Below are positions 12,365 to 20,690 of a DNA stretch of 64,000 nt, piece after piece. The translations under genes were made by a program, and so were the position numbers. Position 1 is the first letter of the stretch. Every line of letters starts with the position of its first letter. The notes under the pieces were generated by a model. That model had not been told where the DNA came from. It was given only the letters and a program-made list of their open reading frames with translations, and did no database searches. Source of the stretch: Sphingopyxis flava (GTDB lineage: Bacteria; Pseudomonadota; Alphaproteobacteria; Sphingomonadales; Sphingomonadaceae); NCBI RefSeq assembly GCF_900168005.1, contig NZ_FUYP01000005.1, positions 62,001 to 126,000 of the forward strand, in the 5' to 3' direction.

Positions 12365-12380
12365 CTTCTTCTCCATCGAT

Positions 12381-13427
12381 TCACGCGAGCGGCGTCCATG
12401 TCTCATCGGCCGGCAGCGGCGCAAAGATCGCGTCAATCCATTCGTCGGTCACGGCGTCCGCACTCGGCGGATTCCATTTCGGGCTGTTGTCCTTGTCGAC
12501 GATCAACGCGCGGACACCCTCGAGGAAGTCGTGCATCTGGACGACGCGGCTGCCGATCGCATATTCCTGCACCATCTCGGCTGCGAAATCGGGCATCGTC
12601 GCGCCTTCGCGAAGCTGGCGAAGCGCGACCTTGCAGGTCTGCGGCGATTTGGTGTGGAGCGCATGGAGTTCTTTTGCGGCCCACTCGCTTCCGTCCTTTT
12701 CCAAAGCTGCGAGGATGTCCTCATAGCGGTCGCTCGCGAACAGGCGATTGATCTTGTCGATCCGGCCCGTAATCGCGGCAGGCGGTGCGGTGACCGACAG
12801 CTCGCCCAATATGCCGCCGATACGGTCGGGATGTGCTGCGATGCGCTCTTTCGCCTCGGCGAGCCGCTCGGAGGGCAGATAGTGGGTCGCAAGGCCGAGC
12901 GCGAGGCACTCAGCGCCGTCGAGCCGCGCACCGGTAAGTGCGAGAAAGACGCCGACGCGCCCCTCAAGCCGCGGCAGATACCAGCCGCCGCCAACGTCGG
13001 GAAACAGGCCGATTCCGGTCTCGGGCATCGCAAAGCGCGTGTGCTCGGTCGCGACGCGATACTTCGCCGGCTGCGAGATGCCGACCCCGCCGCCCATGGT
13101 GATGCCGTCCATGAAAGCGACCACGGGCTTGGGATAGGTGAACAGTAAATGGTTGAGGCGATACTCGGTGTGAAAGAAGGCGCGCGCCTCCTTGCCATCC
13201 TTCGCGCCGCTCTCAGCGAGCATACGGATGTCACCGCCGGCGCAAAACCCCCGGCCCTCGCTATGGTCGATCGCGACCGCCTCGATGGCGGCATCATCGC
13301 GCCATGCCAAGAGCGCCTCGGTCATCGCCTCGCACATCGGCAGGTTGAGCGCGTGGATTGCCTTCGGCCGGTTGAGCGACAGGCGGCCGGCGCGGCCCTC
13401 CACAGAAATCAGAACATCTTCGGTCAT
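12381..13427 (-). CDS. 3-hydroxyisobutyryl-CoA hydrolase
   Basis: A 348-residue crotonase-superfamily protein, longer than simple hydratases (about 260) and close to the 340-380 of HIBYL-CoA hydrolases. Diagnostic stretches are [26 protein letters not shown] and [14 protein letters not shown]. It hydrolyses 3-hydroxyisobutyryl-CoA to the free acid, which is then the substrate of MmsB. The start overlaps the stop of the upstream acyl-CoA dehydrogenase by four bases. It is followed 16 bases later by the enoyl-CoA hydratase. Confidence 0.92.
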   Translation of the reverse strand: MTEDVLISVEGRAGRLSLNRPKAIHALNLPMCEAMTEALLAWRDDAAIEAVAIDHSEGRGFCAGGDIRMLAESGAKDGKEARAFFHTEYRLNHLLFTYPKPVVAFMDGITMGGGVGISQPAKYRVATEHTRFAMPETGIGLFPDVGGGWYLPRLEGRVGVFLALTGARLDGAECLALGLATHYLPSERLAEAKERIAAHPDRIGGILGELSVTAPPAAITGRIDKINRLFASDRYEDILAALEKDGSEWAAKELHALHTKSPQTCKVALRQLREGATMPDFAAEMVQEYAIGSRVVQMHDFLEGVRALIVDKDNSPKWNPPSADAVTDEWIDAIFAPLPADETWTPLA

Positions 13428-14569
13428 TGGCGCAGCAAGTCCCTTCCCACAATCATCCGCATCACCTGATTGGTCCCCTCGAGGATCGAGTGAACGCGCA
13501 GATCACGCCAGAAGCGCTCGATCGGATAATCCTTCAAATAGCCATAGCCGCCGAAAAGCTGGAGGGCGCGGTCCACCACCGCGCTGCCATTGTCGGTCGC
13601 GAGGCGCTTCGCCATAGCCGAGAAGCGGGACTTGTCGGGCGCGTTCGCGGTGACCTTCGCCGCGGCGAGGTAGAGCAGGGCGCGCGCGGCTTCGAGGTCG
13701 GTCGCCATGTCGGCGAGCATGAACTGGGTATTTTGGAAATCGGAAATCGGCTGCCCGAACTGCTGACGATCCTTTGTATAGCCGATCGCTTCGTCGAGGC
13801 AGCGCTGCGCCCCGCCGAGCGAGCATGCCCCGATATTGAGCCGCCCCCCGTCGAGCCCCGCCATCGCGAAACGAAAGCCATCGCCCTCGGCCCCGACCCG
13901 ATTTTCAACCGGCACCTTCACATTGTCGAGGATGACCTGCGCGGTGGGGGACGCGTTCCAGCCAAGCTTGCGCTCCTTCGCGCCAAAGCTGACGCCTTCC
14001 ATGTCCTTTTCAATGACGAGGCACGAAATGCCCTTCGGCCCGGGCTGCCCGGTGCGCACCATCGTCACATAGATGTCGTTCACCCCGGCGCCCGAGATGA
14101 ACTGCTTGGTGCCGTTGACGACATAATGATCGCCCTCGAGCTTCGCCGTCGTTTTGAGCGCCGCGGCATCCGAGCCGGAGCCCGGTTCGGTGAGGCAATA
14201 GCTTGCCATCTTGTCCATGGTGACAAGATTGGGGAGGAACTTGCCCTTCACCGCGTCGCCGCCGAACCGGTCGATCATCCAGCTCGCCATATTGTGGATC
14301 GAGACGAAAGCACTTGTCGCGGGGCAACCATAGGCCATTGCTTCCATGATCAGCGCCGCCTCGAGACGGCCGAGACCGATGCCGCCCGATTCCTCGCTGA
14401 CATAGATTGCGGCAAAACCAAGCTCGGCCGCCTGCTTGATCACGTCGCGCGGGAAATGCCCCGTCTCGTCCCACTCTGCGGCGTGGGGCGTGATGGCGTC
14501 GGCAGTGAATTTGCGCGCCATATCCTGAATGGCAAGCTGGTCGTCGGTGAGTTGAAATTGGTCGGTCAT
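13424..14569 (-). CDS. Isobutyryl-CoA dehydrogenase-type acyl-CoA dehydrogenase
   Basis: A 381-residue acyl-CoA dehydrogenase beginning MTDQFQLTDDQLA. It contains the FAD/substrate stretches YCLTEPGSGSDAAAL and GVNDIYVTMVRTG, the RQQFGQPISDFQ motif and a C-terminal LFGGYGYLKDYPIER. The operon context points to isobutyryl-CoA as substrate (ACAD8-like, valine pathway). The ATG at 14569 overlaps the stop of the RidA gene; the longer frame starting at 14614 lies inside that gene. It is distinct from the ACAD11-type dehydrogenase at 987-2276. Confidence 0.92.
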   Translation of the reverse strand: MTDQFQLTDDQLAIQDMARKFTADAITPHAAEWDETGHFPRDVIKQAAELGFAAIYVSEESGGIGLGRLEAALIMEAMAYGCPATSAFVSIHNMASWMIDRFGGDAVKGKFLPNLVTMDKMASYCLTEPGSGSDAAALKTTAKLEGDHYVVNGTKQFISGAGVNDIYVTMVRTGQPGPKGISCLVIEKDMEGVSFGAKERKLGWNASPTAQVILDNVKVPVENRVGAEGDGFRFAMAGLDGGRLNIGACSLGGAQRCLDEAIGYTKDRQQFGQPISDFQNTQFMLADMATDLEAARALLYLAAAKVTANAPDKSRFSAMAKRLATDNGSAVVDRALQLFGGYGYLKDYPIERFWRDLRVHSILEGTNQVMRMIVGRDLLRQ

Positions 14570-14997
14570 GCTCTTTTCTCGATGATGGCCTCGGCCTCGA
14601 TTTCGACTTTCCATTCGGGGCGGAGCAGCGCCGACACGACGACCATCGTCGCGGCGGGCCGGACATTGCCGAACATGGCCCCATGCGCGCGGCCGACAAG
14701 CTCGGCATCGCCGGGGTCGGTGATGTACATGCGGGTGCGCACGACATCAGCAGGATGACTGCCGAGCGCGGCGAGCGCTTCGCTGATGATCGTCAGGCAG
14801 CGCGCTGCCTGCACTCCGGCATCGCCCACGGTAGAGGAGCCGTCGGCCTCGATCGGTGCGCAGCCTGCGACGTCGATGCGGTTACCCACCCTAACCGCAC
14901 GGCTGTAGCCGTAGACCGGTTCGAAAGGGGAGGCGGAGCTGTGGGTTTGACGCGAGCTTTCAACCACAGCTGATCTGCGTGATCTTGTAGGCGTCAT
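14566..14997 (-). CDS. RidA/YjgF family protein
   Basis: A 143-residue RidA-like protein with the family pattern YSRAVRVGNRIDVAG near residue 30, ALGSHPADVVRTRMYITD in the middle and a C-terminal VEIEAEAII. Typical RidA proteins deaminate reactive enamines/imines; some subfamilies lack this activity. The catalytic Arg of RidA would correspond to the Arg in DVVRTRMY. The start is uncertain: ATG 14997 overlaps the upstream lipoprotein gene by 38 bases and GTG 14967 by eight; neither has a clear ribosome-binding site. It is coupled to the isobutyryl-CoA dehydrogenase by an ATGA overlap. Confidence 0.8.
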   Translation of the reverse strand: MTPTRSRRSAVVESSRQTHSSASPFEPVYGYSRAVRVGNRIDVAGCAPIEADGSSTVGDAGVQAARCLTIISEALAALGSHPADVVRTRMYITDPGDAELVGRAHGAMFGNVRPAATMVVVSALLRPEWKVEIEAEAIIEKRA

Positions 14998-15265
14998 CGT
15001 ACATGACGTTCACCCGGTCCTGACGATAGTCCATCGTCATCGCGGAGCGCGGCGGGCCCCAGCGCAGCGTGCGCGCGCCCGTGGCCTTCCGGATCACGCT
15101 GCCCAGTTCGGCCGTTGCTGTCTGGCCGACATAGGACTGCACCGCGTCGGCGTTACAGGTCATCTCGGCAGTCGGCGGAGGCGGCGTTGATCCGGTGGAA
15201 ACATCGCCCGCGGCGCAGGCGGCAAGCGGCAAGGCAGCGGCGATTGCGATCCAGCGACTGTTCAT
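14960..15265 (-). CDS. I78-type peptidase inhibitor-like lipoprotein
   Basis: A 101-residue predicted lipoprotein. The N-terminus MNSRWIAIAAALPLAAC is a lipoprotein signal with the acylated Cys at about 17, followed by a Pro-rich linker. The mature domain has AVQSYVGQ, TLRWGPP, TMDYRQDRVNV and a final ISCG, the pattern of peptidase inhibitor family I78 (Elastase_inhibitor_I78). Two Cys near the domain ends could pair. The start at 15265 is preceded by GAGGGAG; the longer frame from 15289 is less likely. It is predicted to sit in the envelope and inhibit a serine protease; the target is unknown. Confidence 0.75.
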   Translation of the reverse strand: MNSRWIAIAAALPLAACAAGDVSTGSTPPPPTAEMTCNADAVQSYVGQTATAELGSVIRKATGARTLRWGPPRSAMTMDYRQDRVNVMYDDAYKITQISCG

Positions 15266-15292
15266 GGTCAACTCCCTCTCATCCATCACCGC

Positions 15293-15832
15293 TCAGGCGG
15301 TGCAGCGCGTATAGCGCATCGGTTCAGCGGGGACACCCTCGCCATAATCGCGGCGGACCAGCACCTTGCCACCGTCCTCCAGCGCGAGCAGCACCAGCCG
15401 GTCCCATTCCTCGCCTTCGCCGCTGAATTTGTAGTCAGCGATGATGCGCTTCGGGCTGCGCTCGCGCACCCGGGCAAGCTCACCGACTGATTCGAAGAAG
15501 CGCAGCGTGCTGGCATCGATCACAAGCGCGGTGAGGTCTGTGCCGCGCGGTGCCGCGCAATCGGCCGCCTTGAGCGCCCAGCGCCCCTGGATCGCAGTGG
15601 GAATTGCCTTCTCGCCGCTGCCGATGCCCGGATCGGGCGCGGCGGGAGGTGTCACCGACGGGTCAGGCCTATAGGCGAGGTCTGCATCCGCCGCTGAGGC
15701 AGCGGGTGCGGGTTCCGCCGGCGCGTGTGCCGGCGCAGATCCTTCGGCGGTCTCGGCGGGCTGCTTCTCATCCTCGCCGCTGCTGCACGCGGCAAGCATC
15801 AGCACCATGGCAGGGATCATCCAACGCATCAT
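15293..15832 (-). CDS. Hypothetical lipoprotein
   Basis: A 179-residue predicted lipoprotein of unknown function. The signal MMRWMIPAMVLMLAAC has a lipobox ending in Cys, followed by an Ala/Pro/Glu-rich disordered stretch to about residue 65. A small globular C-terminal domain follows, with three Cys in all after maturation, including one at the end of IRYTRC. The start at 15832 is chosen because AAGGAG lies seven bases upstream; the ATG at 15838 would lie too close to it. It sits between mmsA and the I78 inhibitor gene with a 27-base gap to the latter. Confidence 0.7.
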   Translation of the reverse strand: MMRWMIPAMVLMLAACSSGEDEKQPAETAEGSAPAHAPAEPAPAASAADADLAYRPDPSVTPPAAPDPGIGSGEKAIPTAIQGRWALKAADCAAPRGTDLTALVIDASTLRFFESVGELARVRERSPKRIIADYKFSGEGEEWDRLVLLALEDGGKVLVRRDYGEGVPAEPMRYTRCTA

Positions 15833-15898
15833 CGTCATTCTCCTTTGCACAGAAGAATGCGCTATGCGACGGCGCGGTTTCATCGCCTGCCCGGCCTC

Positions 15899-17392
15899 TC
15901 AGCCCATGGTCGGGATGACGAAGGCGTTCGACCCGTCGCCGCCCCCATCGGGCCAGCGCGCCGTGACCGTCTTGATCCTGGTCCAGAATTTGACGCCTTC
16001 CATGCCGTGCTGGTTGGTGTCGCCGAAGGCCGAGCGTTTCCAGCCGCCAAAGGTGTGATAGGCGACGGGCACCGGGATGGGCACGTTGATACCGACCATC
16101 CCGACATTGACCCGCTGGGCGAATTCGCGCGCCGCGTGACCGTTGCGTGTGAAAATGGCGACGCCGTTGCCATATTGGTGCTTCGACGGCAGTTCGAGCG
16201 CGCTTTCAAAGTCGGGGGCGCGGACGATCTGGAGGACCGGGCCGAAGATCTCTTCCTTGTAGCTTTCCATGTCGGGGGTGACATGGTCGAAGAGCGTCGG
16301 GCCGACGAAGAAGCCTTCCTCATGCCCCTGGAGCGTGAAGCCGCGGCCGTCGATGACCAACTCGGCCCCCTCCTCGGCGCATTTCTGGATCCAGCCTTCG
16401 ACCTTCGCCTTGTGGGCGGCCGAGACGACGGGGCCGTAATGCGCCTCGGCATCGGTCGACACGCCGACGCGCAGCGCCTCGATCGCGGGAACCAGCTTTT
16501 CGCGAAGCCGGTTCGCGGTGTCTTCGCCCACCGGGACGACGACGGGCAGCGCCATGCAGCGCTCGCCCGCCGAGCCGAAGGCGGCGCCGGTGAGGTCGTT
16601 CACCACCTGGTCGAGGTCGGCGTCGGGCATCACGATGCCGTGGTTCTTCGCGCCGCCCATCGCCTGCACGCGCTTGCCGTTCGAGACGCCGCGGTTGTAA
16701 ACATAGTGCGCGATGTCGGAGGAACCGACGAAGCTGACAGCCCCGATGTCGGGGTGGTCGAGAATCGCATCGACCATTTCCTTGTCGCCGTGAACCACTT
16801 GCAAGATGCCCTCGGGCAGCCCCGCCTCGAGCATCAGTTCGCCGAGCCGCACCGGCACGCTCGGATCGCGCTCGCTGGGCTTCAGGATGAACGCGTTGCC
16901 GGTCGCGATCGCGGGGCCGAACATCCACATCGGGATCATCGCAGGGAAGTTGAAAGGGGTAATGCCCGCGCCGATACCGATCGGCTGGCGCATGGAGTAG
17001 ACGTCGATCCCGGGGCCGGCACCCTGCGTATATTCGCCCTTCAGCACATGCGGAATACCGCAGCAGAATTCGATGACGTCGAGCCCGCGCTGCACATCGC
17101 CGCGCGCGTCGGCGACCACCTTGCCATGCTCGCTCGCCAGCAGTTCGGCAAGTTCGTCGATATGGGCTTCGACAAGGCGCTTATAGTCGAACATCACGCG
17201 CGCGCGGCGCTGCGGATTCACCGCCGCCCAGGCGGGCTGCGCCGCCTTCGCCGCCGCGACCGCCCGGTCGAGGAGCGCCGCGTCTCCGAGCGCGACCGCG
17301 GCCTGAACGCCGCCATTGTTCGGGTCGAAAATATTACCCTGGCGCGCGCTACCGCCCGCTCCGCCGACGATATGATGGTCGATCTGTCGCAT
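15899..17392 (-). CDS. mmsA: Methylmalonate-semialdehyde dehydrogenase (CoA-acylating)
   Basis: A 497-residue aldehyde dehydrogenase. The nucleophile is C279 in AGERCMALPVV, and TPFNFPAMIPMWM and PIPVPVAYHTFGGWK are characteristic of MmsA. It converts methylmalonate semialdehyde to propionyl-CoA with CoA and NAD, the last step of distal valine degradation. The ATG at 17392 has GGGAGA about nine bases upstream; the frame extends further upstream but runs into the LysR control region. It is divergent from a LysR gene. The downstream gene follows after 66 bases. Confidence 0.95.
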   Translation of the reverse strand: MRQIDHHIVGGAGGSARQGNIFDPNNGGVQAAVALGDAALLDRAVAAAKAAQPAWAAVNPQRRARVMFDYKRLVEAHIDELAELLASEHGKVVADARGDVQRGLDVIEFCCGIPHVLKGEYTQGAGPGIDVYSMRQPIGIGAGITPFNFPAMIPMWMFGPAIATGNAFILKPSERDPSVPVRLGELMLEAGLPEGILQVVHGDKEMVDAILDHPDIGAVSFVGSSDIAHYVYNRGVSNGKRVQAMGGAKNHGIVMPDADLDQVVNDLTGAAFGSAGERCMALPVVVPVGEDTANRLREKLVPAIEALRVGVSTDAEAHYGPVVSAAHKAKVEGWIQKCAEEGAELVIDGRGFTLQGHEEGFFVGPTLFDHVTPDMESYKEEIFGPVLQIVRAPDFESALELPSKHQYGNGVAIFTRNGHAAREFAQRVNVGMVGINVPIPVPVAYHTFGGWKRSAFGDTNQHGMEGVKFWTRIKTVTARWPDGGGDGSNAFVIPTMG

Positions 17393-17461
17393 CTTCGAGT
17401 CTCCCGTATGTCCTTGCCGTCCGCCACAGACCAAGACCGGGCCGATTGCAAGGGATAGACT

Positions 17462-17487
17462 TGCAGCATGATACTGCATATGTGCAG
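17462..17487. promoter_or_regulatory. Candidate LysR operator with three alternating half-sites
   Basis: TGCAG (17462-17466), CTGCA (17474-17478) and TGCAG (17483-17487) form two overlapping inverted repeats with seven- and four-base spacers. They lie just before the ATG of the LysR gene in the 98-base gap to mmsA. The position suits autoregulation and control of mmsA. Assignment to the LysR protein is inference. Confidence 0.5.
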
Positions 17488-17490
17488 CTT

Positions 17491-18375
17491 ATGGATTGGG
17501 ACAAGCTGCAATATTTCCTGTCAGTCGCGCATCACGGGACACTCGCGCGCGCGGCGCAGGCGCTGCATGTCGACCCGACGACGGTCAGCCGGCGGGTGAG
17601 CAGTCTCGAGGCTGACCTCCAGCAGACACTGTTCGAGCGCGCGCCCGCGGGCTTTGCGTTAACCGCGGCTGGCCGCGCCCTGTTGCCGCATGCCGAGGCG
17701 ATGGCGGCGGCGGCGGCGCGAATTCACCGGGCCGAGGGGCGATCCGACCTGTCGGGGCAGCTTCGCATCAGCGTCTCCGAAGGCTTCGGCAGCAGCTTCA
17801 TCGCGCCGCGGCTCGCGGCTTTCGTCGCCGCGCATCCCGAGATCGAGATCGACCTCGTCGCCTCGTCGGGCTTTCTCAACCCCTCGCGGCGCGAAGCCGA
17901 CATGGCCGTGCTGCTCGCGCGGCCGCGCAAGGGCCCGCTGCTGACGCGCAAACTCGCCGATTACAGCCTCGGCCTCTATGCCCCCGCAGACAGGCCCGAT
18001 TGGCGAAAGGCGGTCGAGCAGGCGCCGCTGTCGCGCGCGGGGATCGCGGTGATCGGCTATATGCCCGACATTCTCTACGCCCCCGAACTCGATTATCTGG
18101 GCGAGATCGAGCCCGGACTGCGCGCCACGGTCCGCTCCTCCTCGATCCTTGCGCAAAGACGCATGATCGCGAGCGGCGCGGGAGTCGGGGTGCTGCCCTG
18201 CTTCCTCGCCGCCGAGGACACCGCGCTGGTACGCGTGCGCCCCGATCAGACGATCGGTCGCAGCTTCTGGCTTGCGCTTCACCGCGACGTCGCGCCGCAG
18301 CCGCGCGTCCGCGCCTTCATCGAGTGGCTTGATGCCCAGGTACGCGAGGGGCGCGAACTGCTGGTGCCGTCCTGA
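17491..18375 (+). CDS. LysR-family transcriptional regulator
   Basis: A 294-residue LTTR. The N-terminal winged helix-turn-helix spans about residues 5-60 (YFLSVAHHGTLARAAQALHV, then PTTVSRRVSSLE). The C-terminal LysR substrate-binding domain covers about 88-290. The ATG at 17491 (MDWDKLQYF) is typical of this subgroup; an upstream in-frame start would add a stretch lacking homology. It is divergent from mmsA across 98 bases and is therefore a good candidate regulator of valine/methylmalonate semialdehyde catabolism. Its effector is not visible. Confidence 0.9.
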   Translation: MDWDKLQYFLSVAHHGTLARAAQALHVDPTTVSRRVSSLEADLQQTLFERAPAGFALTAAGRALLPHAEAMAAAAARIHRAEGRSDLSGQLRISVSEGFGSSFIAPRLAAFVAAHPEIEIDLVASSGFLNPSRREADMAVLLARPRKGPLLTRKLADYSLGLYAPADRPDWRKAVEQAPLSRAGIAVIGYMPDILYAPELDYLGEIEPGLRATVRSSSILAQRRMIASGAGVGVLPCFLAAEDTALVRVRPDQTIGRSFWLALHRDVAPQPRVRAFIEWLDAQVREGRELLVPS

Positions 18376-18384
18376 CCCCTCCCG

Positions 18385-19701
18385 TCACGCCGCCCGCGCT
18401 TCGCTTTCGACGCTTACCTGCGCCAGCCGGGGGCTTAGCAGGTGAATCGCGCCCACGGCGAGGAAGTAGACCACGGTGCAGGCCGCAAAAATGATCGTGT
18501 AGTTGCCGCCGGTCGCATCGAGGACGAGACCGGTCGATTTCGCCATGATCATCCCGCCGATACCGCCCGCGAAGCCGCCGAGCCCGATCACCGATCCGAC
18601 CGCGCGTTTCGGGAACATGTCGGGGGGAATCGACAGGATGGTCGACGAGAAAGCCTGGTGCCCCGCGAGTGCGATTCCGATCAGCACTACCGCAAGCCAC
18701 ATATTGTCGAGCCCGGAGACGAATAGCAAAGGCAGCACACAGCAGCCAGCTCCGAGCATCGTCGCCTTGCGCGCGAAATTGACGCTGCGACCGGTGTGAA
18801 TCAGCTTTGACGATACCCAGCCGCCGATGATGCTGCCCGCGTCGGAGAGAAGATACATGATGATCATCGGCAACAACACAATCTTCAAATCGACGTCATA
18901 GGTGTCGGCGAAATATTTGGGCAGCCAGAAAAGCATCAGGAACCAGACCGGATCGGTCAGGAATTTGCCGATCGCGAACGCCCAGGCTTCGCGCTTGGTG
19001 ACGACGCGGCCCCAGCCGATCTTTTCCACCTGTTCGGGCGGATCATGCTCGATCCAGGCAAGCTCGCCCTCACTCACCCGTCCGGTGTCCCGCGGGTTGC
19101 TGTATTTCCAGAGCCACAGGATGAGGAGGAGGAGGCCGACCAGCCCCGAATAGATGAAGGTCTCGCGCCAGTCGAACCCCATCCCCACCATGAAGAGCGA
19201 GATAGCTGGCGCGGTCAGGATAACACCGATAGTGGTCGCGCTGTTGACCCAGCCGATCGCGTAGGCGCGCTCCTTTTGCGGAAACCATTCGCTCGACGCG
19301 CGGACGACTGCCGGGAAGTGCCCCGCCTCGCCAACGCCGAGCATGGCGCGCGCGAACATGAAGGAGGCGACCGAACTTGCAAATCCATGAGCAGCATGGC
19401 CGACCGTCCAGATGGCGATTGCGATTGCGTAGCCGATGCGGGGGCCGAAGCGATCGATCAGCCAGCCCATGAACAGATAGCCAAGGGCATAAGCCGCCTG
19501 AAAGGCGGTGACGATGTTGCCATAGTCATTCTCGGTCCAGCCGAGATCGTCCCCCAGCGTCGGCGCGAGCAGGCCAAGCATCGTTCGGTCGATATAGTTG
19601 ACCGTCGTCGCGGCGAACAGAAGCGCAATGATCGTCCACCGATAGTGCCCCGTCCGGGGCACCGGCGGCGGAGCCGCTTCGTCTGCGAAGGCCTGCGCCA
19701 T
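18385..19701 (-). CDS. MFS hexuronate transporter (ExuT/ACS family)
   Basis: A 438-residue inner-membrane transporter with 12 predicted helices. TTVNYIDRTMLG in helix 1 and GWLIDRFGPRIG in loop 2-3 (MFS signature), with WFPQKERAYAIG after helix 4, fit the anion:cation symporter family that includes ExuT and glucarate transporters. It probably takes up a galacturonate-like acid or its derivative. A GGGAGAG site precedes the ATG. It follows the MhpD-like hydratase gene after 32 bases and is likely co-transcribed from the LacI operator at 20560. Confidence 0.9.
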   Translation of the reverse strand: MAQAFADEAAPPPVPRTGHYRWTIIALLFAATTVNYIDRTMLGLLAPTLGDDLGWTENDYGNIVTAFQAAYALGYLFMGWLIDRFGPRIGYAIAIAIWTVGHAAHGFASSVASFMFARAMLGVGEAGHFPAVVRASSEWFPQKERAYAIGWVNSATTIGVILTAPAISLFMVGMGFDWRETFIYSGLVGLLLLILWLWKYSNPRDTGRVSEGELAWIEHDPPEQVEKIGWGRVVTKREAWAFAIGKFLTDPVWFLMLFWLPKYFADTYDVDLKIVLLPMIIMYLLSDAGSIIGGWVSSKLIHTGRSVNFARKATMLGAGCCVLPLLFVSGLDNMWLAVVLIGIALAGHQAFSSTILSIPPDMFPKRAVGSVIGLGGFAGGIGGMIMAKSTGLVLDATGGNYTIIFAACTVVYFLAVGAIHLLSPRLAQVSVESEARAA

Positions 19702-19733
19702 ATGTCTCTCCCGTCCTTATTCTATAGGTTCGT

Positions 19734-20522
19734 CTATAGGCTTTCGATCGTACAGCCGACGCGGATCTTTCCGTCGAACAGCGCATCGGCCCGCTGGCCC
19801 GGCCGGATTTCGTGGACACCGGTGATGGCCCCCGTCGACACCCAGGTGCCGGGAGCGATCGCTATGCCGCGTGCGCGCAAGGTGCGGATGAGGAACAGCG
19901 CGGCACCGAACGGGCCGTCGAGCATCGTCGCCATCGTCGCCGCGCCAACGCTTTCGCCGTCGATATGGAATTCGACCGGCATGGCGAGGAGATCGCGCTC
20001 ACGCCAGTCAGCAATCGCCGGACCGAGCACCAGTCCCTTGTTGTTGCCATAGTCGGACGCGGTAACCGCAGGCCCGTGATCATTGATCCCCGGAAAGGGC
20101 GAGCTCGCAACCTCGATCCCCGTGCGAAGCTCGACCACCAGATCCTTGACCGATGCCATGTCCCACGCGCGGTCGCCGACCTCGCCGAGACAAAGCAGCA
20201 CTTCGGCCTCGGCCGCAGCAAACCCCTCCGCGTAGACCGGCATGGCCGGAGATTCCCCGGCGCTTCCATCGACGATCTCGTCGGTGAAGATCGGCCCCGT
20301 CAGCCGGTTGTCGCCATAGCGCTCGACGAGCGGGGCCGCGATCCGTCCGACCTTCCACCCGCCGATACGGCGCCCGTCGAGCGCGATTGCGGCATCCTGA
20401 ATCGCATAGGCATCCGCCATCGTCTCGGGAACCGCGCCCGGATACAGGGTAAGCGGTGTCTTTTCGGCGCGCGCGGCGACGAACGCCTTGGCCACATTTT
20501 CCTGTTCGCTGGTCGCCCGCAT
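19734..20522 (-). CDS. 2-keto-4-pentenoate hydratase-like protein (FAH/MhpD family)
   Basis: A 262-residue protein of the fumarylacetoacetate hydrolase/hydratase superfamily. The order of motifs (YAIQDA, GWKVG, AAEAEVLLCLG, LRTGIEVASSPFPG, GVHEIRPGQ) matches MhpD-type hydratases; the Glu-containing AEAEV stretch supplies metal ligands. Such enzymes hydrate 2-hydroxydienoates in aromatic meta-cleavage pathways. Here no meta-cleavage gene is near, and the gene lies between a hexuronate transporter and a LacI regulator behind a shared operator. A role on a 2-keto-3-deoxy or unsaturated sugar acid is therefore plausible but unproven. Confidence 0.85.
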   Translation of the reverse strand: MRATSEQENVAKAFVAARAEKTPLTLYPGAVPETMADAYAIQDAAIALDGRRIGGWKVGRIAAPLVERYGDNRLTGPIFTDEIVDGSAGESPAMPVYAEGFAAAEAEVLLCLGEVGDRAWDMASVKDLVVELRTGIEVASSPFPGINDHGPAVTASDYGNNKGLVLGPAIADWRERDLLAMPVEFHIDGESVGAATMATMLDGPFGAALFLIRTLRARGIAIAPGTWVSTGAITGVHEIRPGQRADALFDGKIRVGCTIESL

Positions 20523-20559
20523 CGTGATGATTTCCCTCTTTCGTAGAAAGCGTCTAAAA

Positions 20560-20571
20560 GACACCGGTGTC
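20560..20571. promoter_or_regulatory. LacI-type operator (perfect palindrome)
   Basis: GACACCGGTGTC is a perfect 12-bp palindrome, 38 bases before the hydratase ATG (- strand) and 120 bases before the LacI ATG (+ strand). Related sites occur at 26298, 26444 and 33688. It probably gives autoregulation of the LacI gene and control of the hydratase-transporter unit. Confidence 0.75.
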
Positions 20572-20690
20572 AAAAGCAAGCGAATAGCCACGCTCCCGGT
20601 TGATTTTGCGTGGGCGAACGCTCACTAGGATTTTTGACCGGGCAGGAATTTCAGGGGGTTTGGCGGCCCGGCGAAGAGAAAGCGGACGAT

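Noticed and set aside
15725..17458. 577-codon + strand frame opposite mmsA
   Set aside because: Mirror of the mmsA reading frame with His/Asp/Arg-rich low-complexity sequence.
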